Shown: positions 19,361-27,773, numbered from the stretch's first letter. The stretch: DNA of 64,000 nucleotides from Prevotella sp. UBA2809 (GCA_002351725.1 DEHD01000008.1:78962-142961); one strand, 5' to 3'. Numbers and translations are program-made. The notes: generated from the letters alone by a model not told the origin.

Positions 19361-19434
19361 GGTTCGGTAGCTCAGCTGGATAGAGCAACTGCCTTCTAAG
19401 CAGTAGGTCTTGGGTTCGAGCCCCAACCGAATCA
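19361..19434 (+). tRNA. tRNA-Arg (anticodon TCT)
   Basis: The cloverleaf can be drawn by hand. The acceptor stem is GGTTCGG/CCGAATC with one G-U pair, the D stem GCTC/GAGC, the anticodon stem ACTGC/GCAGT with loop CTTCTAA, and the T stem TTGGG/CCCAA with loop TTCGAGC. The discriminator base is A at 19434 and CCA is not encoded. It reads AGA codons. Its 3' half from 19391 is duplicated at 31943-31992, marking it as the integration site of the island. Confidence 0.96.
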
Positions 19435-19440
19435 CAAAAA
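19391..19440 (+). repeat. Left attachment repeat (attL)
   Basis: This 50-bp segment, from the 5' side of the tRNA anticodon stem-loop through five A after the tRNA, is identical to 31943-31992. Base 19390 (T) differs from 31942 (A) and base 19441 differs from 31993, so the repeat is exactly bounded. Confidence 0.93.
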
Positions 19441-19442
19441 TG

Positions 19443-19470
19443 AAGGTTAGCGTAATGCTAGCCTTTTTTG
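19443..19470 (+). terminator. Terminator brought by the island after tRNA-Arg
   Basis: GGTTAGC/GCTAGCC with loop GTAAT is followed by TTTTTT. It replaces the original tRNA terminator, which now lies beyond attR. Confidence 0.75.
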
Positions 19471-19585
19471 TTTGTAAACTACTGATTTTTAAGGATTTCA
19501 GGGAATCAAAGAAGTTCAAAATTTTACCAATTCTCATTTTTCTTATAATTGTATTTTCTCAAAATCAGCGCATTTTTTAACCAAA

Positions 19586-19619
19586 AGTTGACCTCAAGTT
19601 TACCCGAGGTTGACCTCAA
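19586..19619. promoter_or_regulatory. Repeated GTTGACC/GTTTACC motifs, possible recombinase arm sites (left)
   Basis: AGTTGACCTCAA (19586-19597), AGTTTACCC (19597-19605) and GGTTGACCTCAA (19608-19619) follow one another just before the integrase start. The same pair of motifs occurs near the right end at 31859-31878. Confidence 0.5.
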
Positions 19620-19633
19620 AAACAAAAATTGCT

Positions 19634-20902
19634 ATGCTGACAATTAAAGCAGAAGTCCAAAAGGACAAGAAAAGAGCAGATGGAACGTATAATGTTAAAG
19701 TGCGTTTTATCAAAGACAAAAAGGTGAAGCGAATCTCAACAAACATTTTTGCTTCAAATGGAGACCTTACAGCAGACTTAAAACTGAAAGAAGGATCAAC
19801 AACAAAGCAGGAAGCAGACCGTCTAGTATTACATTACAGGACGTCATATAATTCCCTGCATATTGATTCTGAAAATTGTGATGTCAACGAGATTGTAAAC
19901 CGACTCATTAATAAAGATGAAGTTGACAAACCTATTGATTTCATCGCATTCTGTCGAGAATGGATTTGCACCACTCCTATCAAGAGTAAAGACATTTACT
20001 CAAATAGCCTAAAATCCTTTATTAAATTTCTTGGCAAAGAAGAGTTGGAGATTAAGGAATTAACTGTTGAACTATTGGAGAAATATCGTGACCATATTAA
20101 TAATGTACGCGCGCATAGAGTGAAGAAACTAGAAGAAGAAGGCAGACGCATACCTTCAAATCGATGCGTCTCGCTCTATCTTACCAACTTGCGTCACCTA
20201 TTTAATGAAGCACAGAGATACTATAACAAACCCGATAAAGGATTAATACGAATACCACATTCACCATTTGAATATTTTAGGATTCCTAAGGAAGAAGCAA
20301 CACGAAAGAGAGCTATCTTACCTCAGCAAATAAAAAATATTTGGAACCTACCCTATCAGAATTATTATAAGGGATATAAAGGGACATGCCGTTTTGACCT
20401 TGCCAAAGATTGCTTTATCATGTCTTTTTGTCTTATCGGGATTAATTCTGTCGATCTTTATAATGCAACTGAATTAAGAGGCAACAGACTTGTTTACTAC
20501 CGAACAAAGACCAAAGATCGAAGACTAGATAAAGCTAAGATGGAAGTTGTAGTTCCAGATATAATCCAGCCAATTATTGAGAAGTATCGAGATCCATCAG
20601 GAAAACGATTATTCAAATTCTATAAAATATACAGTGACTCCAGAGCATTTAATAAGGCTATCAATTCTGGACTAAAAGAAATCGGGGAAATTTTAAATAT
20701 CGAAGACTTTGAGTATTATGCAGCCCGTCACTCTTGGGCAACTATTGCCCTCAATAAATGTAGAATAGATAAATACACCGTTCATGCAGCCCTCAACCAT
20801 GTAGATGCATCCATGCGAGTGACCGACATATACATAGAACGGGACTTCGTGAATGAAAACAAGGCCAATGCAAAGGTAATTAAGTACGTTTTTGGAAAAT
20901 AA
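19634..20902 (+). CDS. Tyrosine recombinase (island integrase)
   Basis: The recombinase should integrate and excise the island at tRNA-Arg. The ATG at 19634 is preferred over TTG 19610, giving 422 aa. It has an N-terminal arm-binding domain (about 1-90), a SAM-like core-binding domain (100-220) and a catalytic domain. The catalytic part shows YYRTKTK (Lys near 294), ARHSWAT with Arg365, LNHVD with His389, and DIYIERDF with Tyr400. The position of the first catalytic Arg reads LIGINSVDL, with Asn271 where Arg is expected. I believe this variant recurs in one Bacteroidetes integrase subfamily. Confidence 0.92.
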   Translation: MLTIKAEVQKDKKRADGTYNVKVRFIKDKKVKRISTNIFASNGDLTADLKLKEGSTTKQEADRLVLHYRTSYNSLHIDSENCDVNEIVNRLINKDEVDKPIDFIAFCREWICTTPIKSKDIYSNSLKSFIKFLGKEELEIKELTVELLEKYRDHINNVRAHRVKKLEEEGRRIPSNRCVSLYLTNLRHLFNEAQRYYNKPDKGLIRIPHSPFEYFRIPKEEATRKRAILPQQIKNIWNLPYQNYYKGYKGTCRFDLAKDCFIMSFCLIGINSVDLYNATELRGNRLVYYRTKTKDRRLDKAKMEVVVPDIIQPIIEKYRDPSGKRLFKFYKIYSDSRAFNKAINSGLKEIGEILNIEDFEYYAARHSWATIALNKCRIDKYTVHAALNHVDASMRVTDIYIERDFVNENKANAKVIKYVFGK

Positions 20903-20909
20903 CACAAAA

Positions 20910-20950
20910 CTCCCCTGCCAGATGATGAGCAGGGGAGAACTTATCGTTTT
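20910..20950. terminator. Bidirectional terminator between integrase and next gene
   Basis: CTCCCCTGC (20910-20918) pairs with GCAGGGGAG (20929-20937), and a T-rich stretch follows. It separates convergent genes. Confidence 0.75.
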
Positions 20951-21501
20951 TATTTGCTGTCAGCTGCATTTCTTGTAAGGAGATAATCCTTTAAGATTCC
21001 GTTTGTATCAAATTCCACCAATTCCTCAAAATCAAAGATAGGAACTCCACAATCCAAGAATCTTTGTGGTATATCGCCCCATGAACCTTTCAGAACTTTT
21101 TGCCGATTTTCGGCATTCAAAGTTGCAACATACGTGGCTGCTACAAAAGGTTCTACTTTGCGAATATTGCATTGTTTCTCGAAAGATTTTCTGTCCAATA
21201 TATCAGCAACGATTTGTGTGAATCTTGATTTGAATTGTCTTTCCGAAAAGCCATTGCTATTTTCTTCCTGTTTTGCATTGTACCTAACGACGGCTATTCG
21301 TACACAATCTCCATATAAACCACATCTCGAAGTGTCTATTTGACCATTAAATAACCTTTGAGCGTTTGCGAGAATTAAGAAATATGGGTCTTTCTTTCGA
21401 GAGCCTTTCTTTCCTTGTTTCTCATTCACCACTTGACTTGTTCCCTCAACAAGTTCATTATTGCTGTTTACAGCTTCTGAAGAAATTAATGCTTTTGGCA
21501 T
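20950..21501 (-). CDS. Uncharacterised island protein
   Basis: The 183-residue product is soluble with no signal peptide. A basic linker QGKKGSRKKD lies near residue 28. The remainder is mixed: PYFLILANAQRLFNGQIDTS, then FSERQFKSRFTQIVADILDRKSFE. I do not recognise the family. It is read toward the integrase, opposite to the rest of the island, from the structured noncoding region 21502-22211. Such position suggests a regulatory or maintenance role, but that is inference. Confidence 0.6.
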   Translation of the reverse strand: MPKALISSEAVNSNNELVEGTSQVVNEKQGKKGSRKKDPYFLILANAQRLFNGQIDTSRCGLYGDCVRIAVVRYNAKQEENSNGFSERQFKSRFTQIVADILDRKSFEKQCNIRKVEPFVAATYVATLNAENRQKVLKGSWGDIPQRFLDCGVPIFDFEELVEFDTNGILKDYLLTRNAADSK

Positions 21502-21540
21502 AATTTAAATTTTAAAAAAATTAAAATTTGCTTGTGACTT

Positions 21541-21700
21541 AACACACTGCATTAATCTAAATCTTATTGAACTGCCACCCGAAACCCTCGGCAACAACTC
21601 TCATCTGAATCTTGGATGACTTCAAAGGGTGTGAAGTCAGAGCCTCAGCCATGCCTCCCGACAGGCTAACCCTATCGTCTGGCATTAACATATTTGCAAA
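21541..21700. other. Structured noncoding segment upstream of two divergent island genes
   Basis: Several compact stems lie in a relatively GC-rich patch: GACTTCA/TGAAGTC with a 7-nt loop near 21618, and TGCC..CCGA/TCGG..GGCA near 21572. I see no ORF. It could be the 5' leader of the minus-strand gene ending at 20950, a small RNA, or an origin. From 21700 to 22211 there is AT-rich sequence with short repeats (separate entry). Confidence 0.35.
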
Positions 21701-21783
21701 ATGCATACCAAACTAATATTTTACGTCAAAATGACATAAAAGACATCGTTTTCTCTCTGTAAAACACCACGAAACATTGTTTT

Positions 21784-21873
21784 GTGCATCATTTTATAAA
21801 TTATCACCATGTTCTCAATGTTATTATACACAAAAGTGCATACGTCCTGGCATAAAATAATCACCATGTGCAT
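21784..21873. repeat. Short iterated motifs in the island intergenic region
   Basis: ATCACCATGT occurs at 21803-21812 and 21860-21869, and GTGCAT at 21784, 21836 and 21868. A TGTCA/TGACA inverted pair follows at about 21874-21890. The arrangement is compatible with protein-binding sites, an operator or a plasmid-like origin. Confidence 0.35.
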
Positions 21874-22211
21874 GTCACTGCCAGTATGACAGACCTAAAT
21901 ACATATTATAGCACTTACAATTTCAACACGGAATTACCAGAAACATACAATATCAACAGCTGACAGATGATTCTTTGCCAAACAGTAATACTAAAAATCA
22001 CCTATAGACACCTTATATATAATATATAGCCTCAACTAATCACGCCCCCTCTCCCCTTACTGATGGAAACGAAACCATGAAAGACATTTGCAAGCGTTTT
22101 CACTACCCCTTCAGTCCCTCCACCGATGCCTAAAGAAAAAGAATGCTTAATATAAAAATATTAGGCAATCCCCTTTTTTCATTTATTATTCACAATTTAA
22201 TTTCATTTATT

Positions 22212-23234
22212 ATGGAGAAAATCCTATTTCCAACCGTTGCAAACGGTAAAAGATTCGATTTCTCAGATGCTGAGATTATCGAGCCGGTGGATGAGATGCG
22301 AGTAAACAACGTCAAGTTAACAAAGCATTTCATTGAAGCTAACACAGTCGAGGTAACTTTAGACCAACTAAAGAACGACTGCATTACTCCCGTATTTGCA
22401 AAGGACAATGAACTTACACTGAGTCACCCGCTGTTTATTGAAACAGTAGGAGAAGCCTCAAAAGACTTCTTTAGAGGTGAACAGGTGGAAAGTCCTATTA
22501 TCCGCTGTTCACACATTATTAAGGGACGTATTCCCTCTGCTATTCACAAGCCTGCAAACCAATTACTAGAAAGTGACAAAACTCAGTACTTTGAGCGTTG
22601 CGCCTTCTCTATTGATGTTCCTACAATATATCAGGACATCAATGGTAATAGGCTTTACCTCTCAATTGTTGGCGTAAGAGCATACAACAGACAAAATCTA
22701 TTCTCTAAGAAAGTGCCTGACATTTTCCAACTTGCAATCGGATTTAAAAACACCGTATGCTGCAATTTATGCATTTTCACAGATGGCTACAAAGCTGAAC
22801 TAAGAGCGAGCAACACAAATGAACTATATAAGCAGATTCTTGACCTTTACCACGGCTTCAATCCTGCAAAACAAATTCATTTGATGCAACAACTCTGCAA
22901 TTCCTATCTATCTGAACATCAATTCTGCCAAATAATAGGCAAAGCTAGACTTTGGCAGCATCTACCATTAAGACTGCAAAGAAACATTCCTCAATTGCTT
23001 ATAACTGATACCCAACTCAACAACGTTGCGAAATCCTATATTAATGATGAAGATTTCGGCAGTTATGGCAATGACATCGACCTTTGGAAATTCTACAACC
23101 TTCTTAATGGCTCAACTAAGTCATCATACATCGATTCTTTCTTGGATAGAACAGTTAATGCAACAGAAATTGCACTTGGAATCAATGCTGCACTGATTGG
23201 TACTGATGACAAATATAAATGGTTCATAGAATAA
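22212..23234 (+). CDS. DUF3871 family protein
   Basis: The 340-residue soluble protein matches my memory of DUF3871, a family found on Bacteroidetes mobile elements: PVDEMRVNNVKLTKHFIEAN near 22, GRIPSAIHKPANQLLESDKT near 115, FERCAFSIDVPTIYQDINGN near 138 and IGFKNTVCCNLCIFTDGYKA near 185. Function is unknown. The start is ATG 22212 (MEKILFPTVANG); an upstream in-frame ATG at 22143 would add a poorly conserved-looking segment. A 60-bp gap separates it from the next gene on the same strand. Confidence 0.8.
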   Translation: MEKILFPTVANGKRFDFSDAEIIEPVDEMRVNNVKLTKHFIEANTVEVTLDQLKNDCITPVFAKDNELTLSHPLFIETVGEASKDFFRGEQVESPIIRCSHIIKGRIPSAIHKPANQLLESDKTQYFERCAFSIDVPTIYQDINGNRLYLSIVGVRAYNRQNLFSKKVPDIFQLAIGFKNTVCCNLCIFTDGYKAELRASNTNELYKQILDLYHGFNPAKQIHLMQQLCNSYLSEHQFCQIIGKARLWQHLPLRLQRNIPQLLITDTQLNNVAKSYINDEDFGSYGNDIDLWKFYNLLNGSTKSSYIDSFLDRTVNATEIALGINAALIGTDDKYKWFIE

Positions 23235-23293
23235 TAACTCATCGGGGAACATTCCAAATAAAAACGGAGTGTTCCCCTTTAATTACTAAAAAA

Positions 23294-23653
23294 ATGGAAA
23301 AGTATGTAAAGCTATACCCTTCTGACAGCCTAATACATCAAATTCATGCAGCATTGGCAGCCGCTTGTTATTTATCAAATAAGAAGAAGGGAATAAAACG
23401 TGAAGCATGGTATAGAATCAGATTATTAAACGTCTTCACAAAACGGTGCTACATCGACATTAATGCAATTGATGTTATAGAAGACCAAACAATTGACAAA
23501 GGATGCTATAAGGGATTAAGATTTATTCGATATGAAGTAAAACAAAATCCTTGGAAAATAGATTATTTGGAATATAGACATGGTGACGGATTCTTTGCTA
23601 TAGGCGACAAATTAGACCTATTACGTGAAGCACCATTCATTTGGCCTCCATAG
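23294..23653 (+). CDS. Uncharacterised small island protein
   Basis: The 119-residue product starts at ATG 23294 after an A-rich leader. It is basic and soluble, with no recognised domain; ALAAACYLSNKKKGIKREAW and the aromatic-rich end EAPFIWPP stand out. It ends at TAG, and an intrinsic terminator follows within 5 bp, showing that TAG acts as a real stop in this part of the island. It probably shares a transcript with DUF3871. Confidence 0.6.
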   Translation: MEKYVKLYPSDSLIHQIHAALAAACYLSNKKKGIKREAWYRIRLLNVFTKRCYIDINAIDVIEDQTIDKGCYKGLRFIRYEVKQNPWKIDYLEYRHGDGFFAIGDKLDLLREAPFIWPP

Positions 23654-23657
23654 ATGG

Positions 23658-23687
23658 GGATAGAGCGCAAACTCTATCCTCTTTTTT
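23658..23687 (+). terminator. Intrinsic terminator
   Basis: GGATAGAG/CTCTATCC with loop CGCAAA is followed by a run of six T. Confidence 0.85.
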
Positions 23688-23749
23688 GTATGTATGTAAG
23701 TAAAATATTAAAAATGATGCACAAAAATGCTGTTTTTGAATAAAAACGC

Positions 23750-23779
23750 TTGTAATATGAAAAAATATCTCTATCTTTG
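23750..23779 (+). promoter_or_regulatory. Consensus promoter of the 24-kb cargo operon
   Basis: TTG (23750-23752), 19-bp spacer, TATCTTTG (23772-23779). Transcription would begin near 23786, giving a leader of almost 300 nt before the ATG at 24084. Confidence 0.75.
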
Positions 23780-23836
23780 CCAATGAGTTTCAAGTGTTTC
23801 TGTGTGCAGAGCATGTTATAAAGGACTCAACTTAGA

Positions 23837-24032
23837 AAAGAGCAGTTGTAATTATCCTGTAAGGAAATCTGGAAAATTTCAATCATCAGGGATAATAGGC
23901 AATATGCTCATGCTTGGGATTAGTATATCCTTATGGATTATCATATCTCTGGGCATGGGCTATTGTTCATTGTCTGATGATAGGTATTCCAGAACCTCCT
24001 TACGATAATTTTCAATAGTCCCATGCTTCTTT
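23837..24032 (+). ncRNA. Long nested hairpin in leader (possible structured RNA)
   Basis: Eight complementary blocks nest in order: AAAGAGCA 23837/TGCTTCTTT 24024, TTG/CAA, AATTATC 23850/GATAATT 24004, GTAAGG 23859/CCTTAC 23998, TCTGGAA 23868/TTCCAGA 23987, TCATCAG 23883/CTGATGA 23974, CAATATGCTCATGC 23900/GCATGGGCTATTG 23953, and ATCC 23927/GGAT 23935. The result is one extended, interrupted hairpin of about 195 nt. There is no terminator before 24084, so it may be a regulatory 5' leader or a processed RNA. A 68-codon GTG-start frame across it is not credible. Confidence 0.55.
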
Positions 24033-24083
24033 AAAATAATCCGCTATACATCTTGGGAACTGGTAGCCTAAAACTATGTATCT

Positions 24084-24623
24084 ATGAAGAAATTATTCTT
24101 ATTAGTAACAGCTACAATGTTAAGCATATCTACTTATGCTCAGTACACTTATGACATTACAATTAAGAAAGAGCCTGATTATACTCAGTATGGCGTAGGT
24201 TATACCCCAACCACATCTCCTAATACAAAAAGTTCCGTTCCCGATCCTTACGAGATTAATCGTCGAAACAGCGAAGCGATACGAAACATTGAAAACAAAT
24301 GGGCGGCAGAAGATAGAGCCATTCAGGAAGCCAACAGAATAGTTTCACAAGAGGTTCAGTTATTCCAGGGCATCAAACTTGGCACTAACCAATCGACACT
24401 AATTAGAGCGAATGTAATAACAAGAAAAAATGGACGAATTGATATAACATGTATGGGTATTAAGAATGGCCAGAATTGGAGACCTTGCAGCAAGCCTATT
24501 ATGTCTCTTCAAAACATGTATAACAATGCTAAGAGCGAATCAGAAAAGAGTATGATTCTAGACTTGATGGATTTGGGCAATTATCTTCTTGATACAGGTA
24601 ATGAAATGTTTGTAATTAAGTAA
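24084..24623 (+). CDS. Uncharacterised secreted protein
   Basis: The 179-residue product has a clear Sec signal peptide ending STYA-QYT (cleavage after about residue 19). Residues 20-70 are low-complexity and polar (PTTSPNTKSSVPDPYEINRR). A helical stretch follows (NSEAIRNIENKWAAEDRAIQEANRIV) and then a small globular C-terminus. I recognise no family. It is first in a same-strand series of seven cargo genes and is probably periplasmic. Confidence 0.65.
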   Translation: MKKLFLLVTATMLSISTYAQYTYDITIKKEPDYTQYGVGYTPTTSPNTKSSVPDPYEINRRNSEAIRNIENKWAAEDRAIQEANRIVSQEVQLFQGIKLGTNQSTLIRANVITRKNGRIDITCMGIKNGQNWRPCSKPIMSLQNMYNNAKSESEKSMILDLMDLGNYLLDTGNEMFVIK

Positions 24624-24631
24624 ATATTAAG

Positions 24632-25276
24632 ATGAAGACTTCGATTTATATCATTAGGTGTATAGCTCTTTGTGCCTTATTACTATCCTCAACTTATGCC
24701 TTTTCTCAAAAAGGGATATCAACTGCGTATTTATATAAGGGATATTGGAGCCAATGGATAGATGCTGGGTTTAATTATTATGGCATGACAGGAGATTCAA
24801 AAATAGGTCTTGCTGGTGAATATGACCATTTTTGTATATTTGATAAAGGAAGACATCCCTCAGATTTCTTTTTCAAGTTTAGAATATCAAATTATATTCG
24901 ACCATCTAAAAAAGAAATTAAACAGCATTACAAGAAAAAAACAGAATGGGTCTATAGTGGTTATGTAGAATATTACGTCTCTGATTTATATCCAACATTT
25001 GAAGATTGTTTAAGAGAACTCCACAGACCCTTAAAGAGTAACGATGTGGAAACGGACGAGTACAATAGGAAATTATCCGTTTTAAGAGCCTCAAGAATGA
25101 GTAAAGGTTTGAGTTTCACCCCCATTGGATATAAGAAAGTAACTAAGTCTGCAACAATTAAAATAATGCCATACAAGAAATTGCCTCAATGTTATAATTT
25201 CTTTTTTGACAATGTAGGTTATGCTATCGACTTGGGAATGTTCTATGTTGTATTTGACCCTAATCGAAGAAGATAG
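24632..25276 (+). CDS. Uncharacterised secreted protein
   Basis: The 214-residue product has a signal peptide ending YAFSQKG (about 25 residues). The mature part is rich in Tyr, Phe and Lys (YLYKGYWSQWIDAGFNYYGM; YKKVTKSATIKIMPYKKLPQ) and looks beta-rich. No known domain is recognised. It begins 8 bp after the previous gene. Its stop is TAG; reading through would hit TGA 12 codons on, so no extension is suggested. Confidence 0.65.
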   Translation: MKTSIYIIRCIALCALLLSSTYAFSQKGISTAYLYKGYWSQWIDAGFNYYGMTGDSKIGLAGEYDHFCIFDKGRHPSDFFFKFRISNYIRPSKKEIKQHYKKKTEWVYSGYVEYYVSDLYPTFEDCLRELHRPLKSNDVETDEYNRKLSVLRASRMSKGLSFTPIGYKKVTKSATIKIMPYKKLPQCYNFFFDNVGYAIDLGMFYVVFDPNRRR

Positions 25277-25311
25277 AATAGTATAGTTGAAGATTGTGAA
25301 AATTGACAGAT

Positions 25312-25728
25312 ATGGAAGATTATAGGTCAAACTACAAAGGAAAAGTCTTTGGCATCAAAAGAATAGGCGGCTTCTTCGCAGTAGAGGAGGCCAACCTATT
25401 TGGAGACTTGACCAAATATGATTTCATAATGAAGGATCGCCTCACATATAGTTATAATGGGAATCATAACTACTGTGCTGAGATTATGAAAGAAGCTTGT
25501 GATGAACCTGAATTTAATGGATGGAAGATAGAAAATCTTTATTTCTATGGAAATTGGTACGGACAAGCTCCTGCATTCAATCTTATAAATGAAAATGGTG
25601 AGGAATATCATTCTGACCAATTTACACAAGAAAGGAATTGGTATGATAAGCAGCCAGAAGTGATGATAAGAGAGACTCTATTAAAGGTATTGAAATTCAC
25701 CGAGCAGAATCATACTGAGAATCAATAA
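25312..25728 (+). CDS. Uncharacterised cytoplasmic protein
   Basis: The 138-residue product starts at ATG 25312 rather than TTG 25303. It is acidic, soluble and rich in aromatic residues (WKIENLYFYGNWYGQAPAFN), without signal or membrane segments. No family is recognised. It lies 35 bp after the previous gene and 8 bp before the Sel1/DUF805 gene. Confidence 0.6.
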   Translation: MEDYRSNYKGKVFGIKRIGGFFAVEEANLFGDLTKYDFIMKDRLTYSYNGNHNYCAEIMKEACDEPEFNGWKIENLYFYGNWYGQAPAFNLINENGEEYHSDQFTQERNWYDKQPEVMIRETLLKVLKFTEQNHTENQ

Positions 25729-25736
25729 CAAAGATA

Positions 25737-26309
25737 ATGAATAACTATGAACAGCTGATGCAGGATGCATCGCATGGCAACAAGAATGCCTTTAAGGAAT
25801 TGTATTCTTATGCTGGCTCTGGCAATGCCGAAGCACAGTATTATCTCGCCTTATATTATAAAGAGGCGAAAGGTAGTGGGGCTGATTCTGATTATGCCTA
25901 TTGGATGAATAAGTCAAAAGATAATGGTTTTGTAGCAGCACAGAACAGTGTAATTCCAGAACCAACTACAGAGAAAACAGAACAGAAGCCAGAGATAGAA
26001 TCAGATGATTCATTGAAGAAACTCTTGATGATGTTTTCTTTTATGGGACGAAGCAGCAGGACGGAATACATCATCAGTTTTATTGGAGCAATCATTTTCA
26101 TATTTGCTGTTGGCAATGTAGAGGATGATATAGTAAGAAGAATCCTACAATTAGCAGCTGATGTGTTTATCTACTCTCAATGTGTAAGACGACTACATGA
26201 TTTTGGCGCATCTGGATTTTATGTACTGATTCCTGTAGCATCATGGATATATGCTGCATTTCCCAAAGGAGATAAAGGCGAGAATGAATATGGGAAAGCA
26301 CCTGCTTGA
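25737..26309 (+). CDS. Sel1-like repeat plus DUF805 membrane protein
   Basis: The 190-residue product has one or two Sel1-like repeats at the N-terminus (GNKNAFKELYSYAGSGNAEAQYYLALYYKEAKG, about 15-50). A linker follows, then a DUF805 membrane domain beginning FMGRSSRTEYI near 100 with RRLHDFGASGFYVLIP and the signature end GDKGENEYGKAP. DUF805 proteins are small inner-membrane proteins of unknown role. The repeat part probably binds a partner in the cytoplasm. Confidence 0.8.
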   Translation: MNNYEQLMQDASHGNKNAFKELYSYAGSGNAEAQYYLALYYKEAKGSGADSDYAYWMNKSKDNGFVAAQNSVIPEPTTEKTEQKPEIESDDSLKKLLMMFSFMGRSSRTEYIISFIGAIIFIFAVGNVEDDIVRRILQLAADVFIYSQCVRRLHDFGASGFYVLIPVASWIYAAFPKGDKGENEYGKAPA

Positions 26310-26335
26310 AGCACTAATGGTATTATTAGGATGGT

Positions 26336-27199
26336 ATGAAAATAGGACAAGTTGGTAAAGTTGAAGTTGTTGGAGAGGTTAGTAATCGCCTTCTTAAATC
26401 CGCAAGTATGGTTGGTATTTGGGGAGATAGAGAAGGTATGATAACTACTATTTGGGATAATTACAAGAAAAAAAATTTGGAAAAAGTCCTAAATGACAAT
26501 AGAAAGACTGAGCAGGATTTGGAGAACTATAAAAATGGATTCATTTCAGAAACAGAATGGGAAAATGGAAAGGAAACTATAAGCTGGGTTGAGACTTATA
26601 CTTTCTTTCCATGTCTTCACGATTTGCCAAATGAGGATCCAGAGCAATTCTTCAAGGAAATAGAAGAGCCTTACAACTATCATGTTACATTCCTTTTAGA
26701 TCATTATGCTGAACGTCGTTTCATATTTAACCATCTGGAATATGGTTTAGGCACATGGGACACGGTAGTGAAAGAATCGCTAAGAACTTTCGCACCTTAC
26801 TCAAAACCCGCTTTACTGTTATTGGAAAAATTCTATGATTTAGGTCGTTTCCTCAGAGCGCAAGAACATACGTACTCCCAAGCTTTACAAGAAGTACGTA
26901 ATGGCAAGAAAATCTCTCATTGGATATGGTACATATTTCCACAGATGAAAGGACTTGGCAAGAGCGAATTATCTCTAACATACGGAATTACATGGCGTGA
27001 CGAGGCAGAAGCATATATTGTGCATCCTGTGCTGAGGGAAAGACTAATAGAAATATCAGAAGCCGTGCTCAATAATGAGAAGTCTGTATATGATATATTC
27101 GGTCAGGATGCTATCAAAGTCAGGTCTTGCATCTTACTATTCGCCTCAGTATCGGATATTTCCGTGTTTAAACAGTTAAAGAGTAAATATCGTTGGTAA
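26336..27199 (+). CDS. Two-part protein with C-terminal DUF1810
   Basis: The 287-residue product has an unrecognised N-terminal region of about 170 residues and a C-terminal DUF1810 domain: LRAQEHTYSQALQEVRNGKKISHWIWYIFP near 173, MKGLGKSELSLTYGI and AEAYIVHPVLRERLIE. In other bacteria DUF1810 often stands alone and sits in the neighbourhood of NADAR and macrodomain proteins of NAD/ADP-ribose metabolism; that link is from memory. Start ATG 26336 is chosen, with ATG 26331 in another frame. It ends 1 bp before the LRR gene. Confidence 0.75.
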   Translation: MKIGQVGKVEVVGEVSNRLLKSASMVGIWGDREGMITTIWDNYKKKNLEKVLNDNRKTEQDLENYKNGFISETEWENGKETISWVETYTFFPCLHDLPNEDPEQFFKEIEEPYNYHVTFLLDHYAERRFIFNHLEYGLGTWDTVVKESLRTFAPYSKPALLLLEKFYDLGRFLRAQEHTYSQALQEVRNGKKISHWIWYIFPQMKGLGKSELSLTYGITWRDEAEAYIVHPVLRERLIEISEAVLNNEKSVYDIFGQDAIKVRSCILLFASVSDISVFKQLKSKYRW

Positions 27200-27200
27200 T

Positions 27201-27773
27201 ATGGATAAACAAAATGATAAGACCATTGAAAAGAATGGTTTGGTTTTGAGTGAAGATGGAAAGATTGTAGTGGGAGTTGTAGATACTTCCATTACAGAGG
27301 TTATCATTCCAGAAGGTATAGAGGCAATTGGTGATTATGCTTTCAAAGGATGCAGGCAATTAAATACAGTAAATCTTCCATATAGTCTAAAGAAAATTGG
27401 CTTTGGGGCATTCGTTGGTACGCATCTAAAAGAAATTGCTATTCCTGAAGGTGTAGAAGAAATTGAAGAAGCTGCTTTTTATGACTCTGGTCTTTCTGTT
27501 GTCTCACTACCTAGCACATTGAAGATTTTGGAAGAAGCCTTCTTAGGTTGCAGGATAAGTAGTATGTATATAAGTGTTAGGAATCTAGAAAGTCTAAAAA
27601 TATATGGGCAAAAAGAAAGCTTTCTTAGCAATGAGCGGATGCCTTGGGGAAACTTTACACGTCCTAATTGGACTAAGATATACGTCCCATCTGATATGGT
27701 TGATACATATAAAAAGCATCCTGTTTTTGGAAGGTTTGAACATATAGAGGACATTACCCAACCAGATGAGTAA
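27201..27773 (+). CDS. BspA-type leucine-rich-repeat protein
   Basis: The 190-residue product contains about four LRR_5 repeats: ITEVIIPEGIEAIGDYAFKG, LNTVNLPYSLKKIGFGAF, LKEIAIPEGVEEIEEAAFYD and LSVVSLPSTLKILEEAFLGC. BspA-type repeats normally occur on secreted proteins, but no signal peptide is visible here, so it may act inside the cell as a binding module. A C-terminal cap with tryptophans follows. It is only 1 bp from the DUF1810 gene, indicating translational linkage. Confidence 0.8.
   Translation: MDKQNDKTIEKNGLVLSEDGKIVVGVVDTSITEVIIPEGIEAIGDYAFKGCRQLNTVNLPYSLKKIGFGAFVGTHLKEIAIPEGVEEIEEAAFYDSGLSVVSLPSTLKILEEAFLGCRISSMYISVRNLESLKIYGQKESFLSNERMPWGNFTRPNWTKIYVPSDMVDTYKKHPVFGRFEHIEDITQPDE

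Noticed and set aside
23802..24008. A 68-codon GTG-start frame with a hydrophobic segment
   Set aside because: It lies wholly within the nested hairpin; the hydrophobic stretch follows from the inverted-repeat sequence, and the GTG start has no support.
23837..24032. Identification as the housekeeping 6S RNA
   Set aside because: The rod-like shape fits, but its place on a mobile island and lack of recognisable conserved bases argue against the single-copy housekeeping gene.
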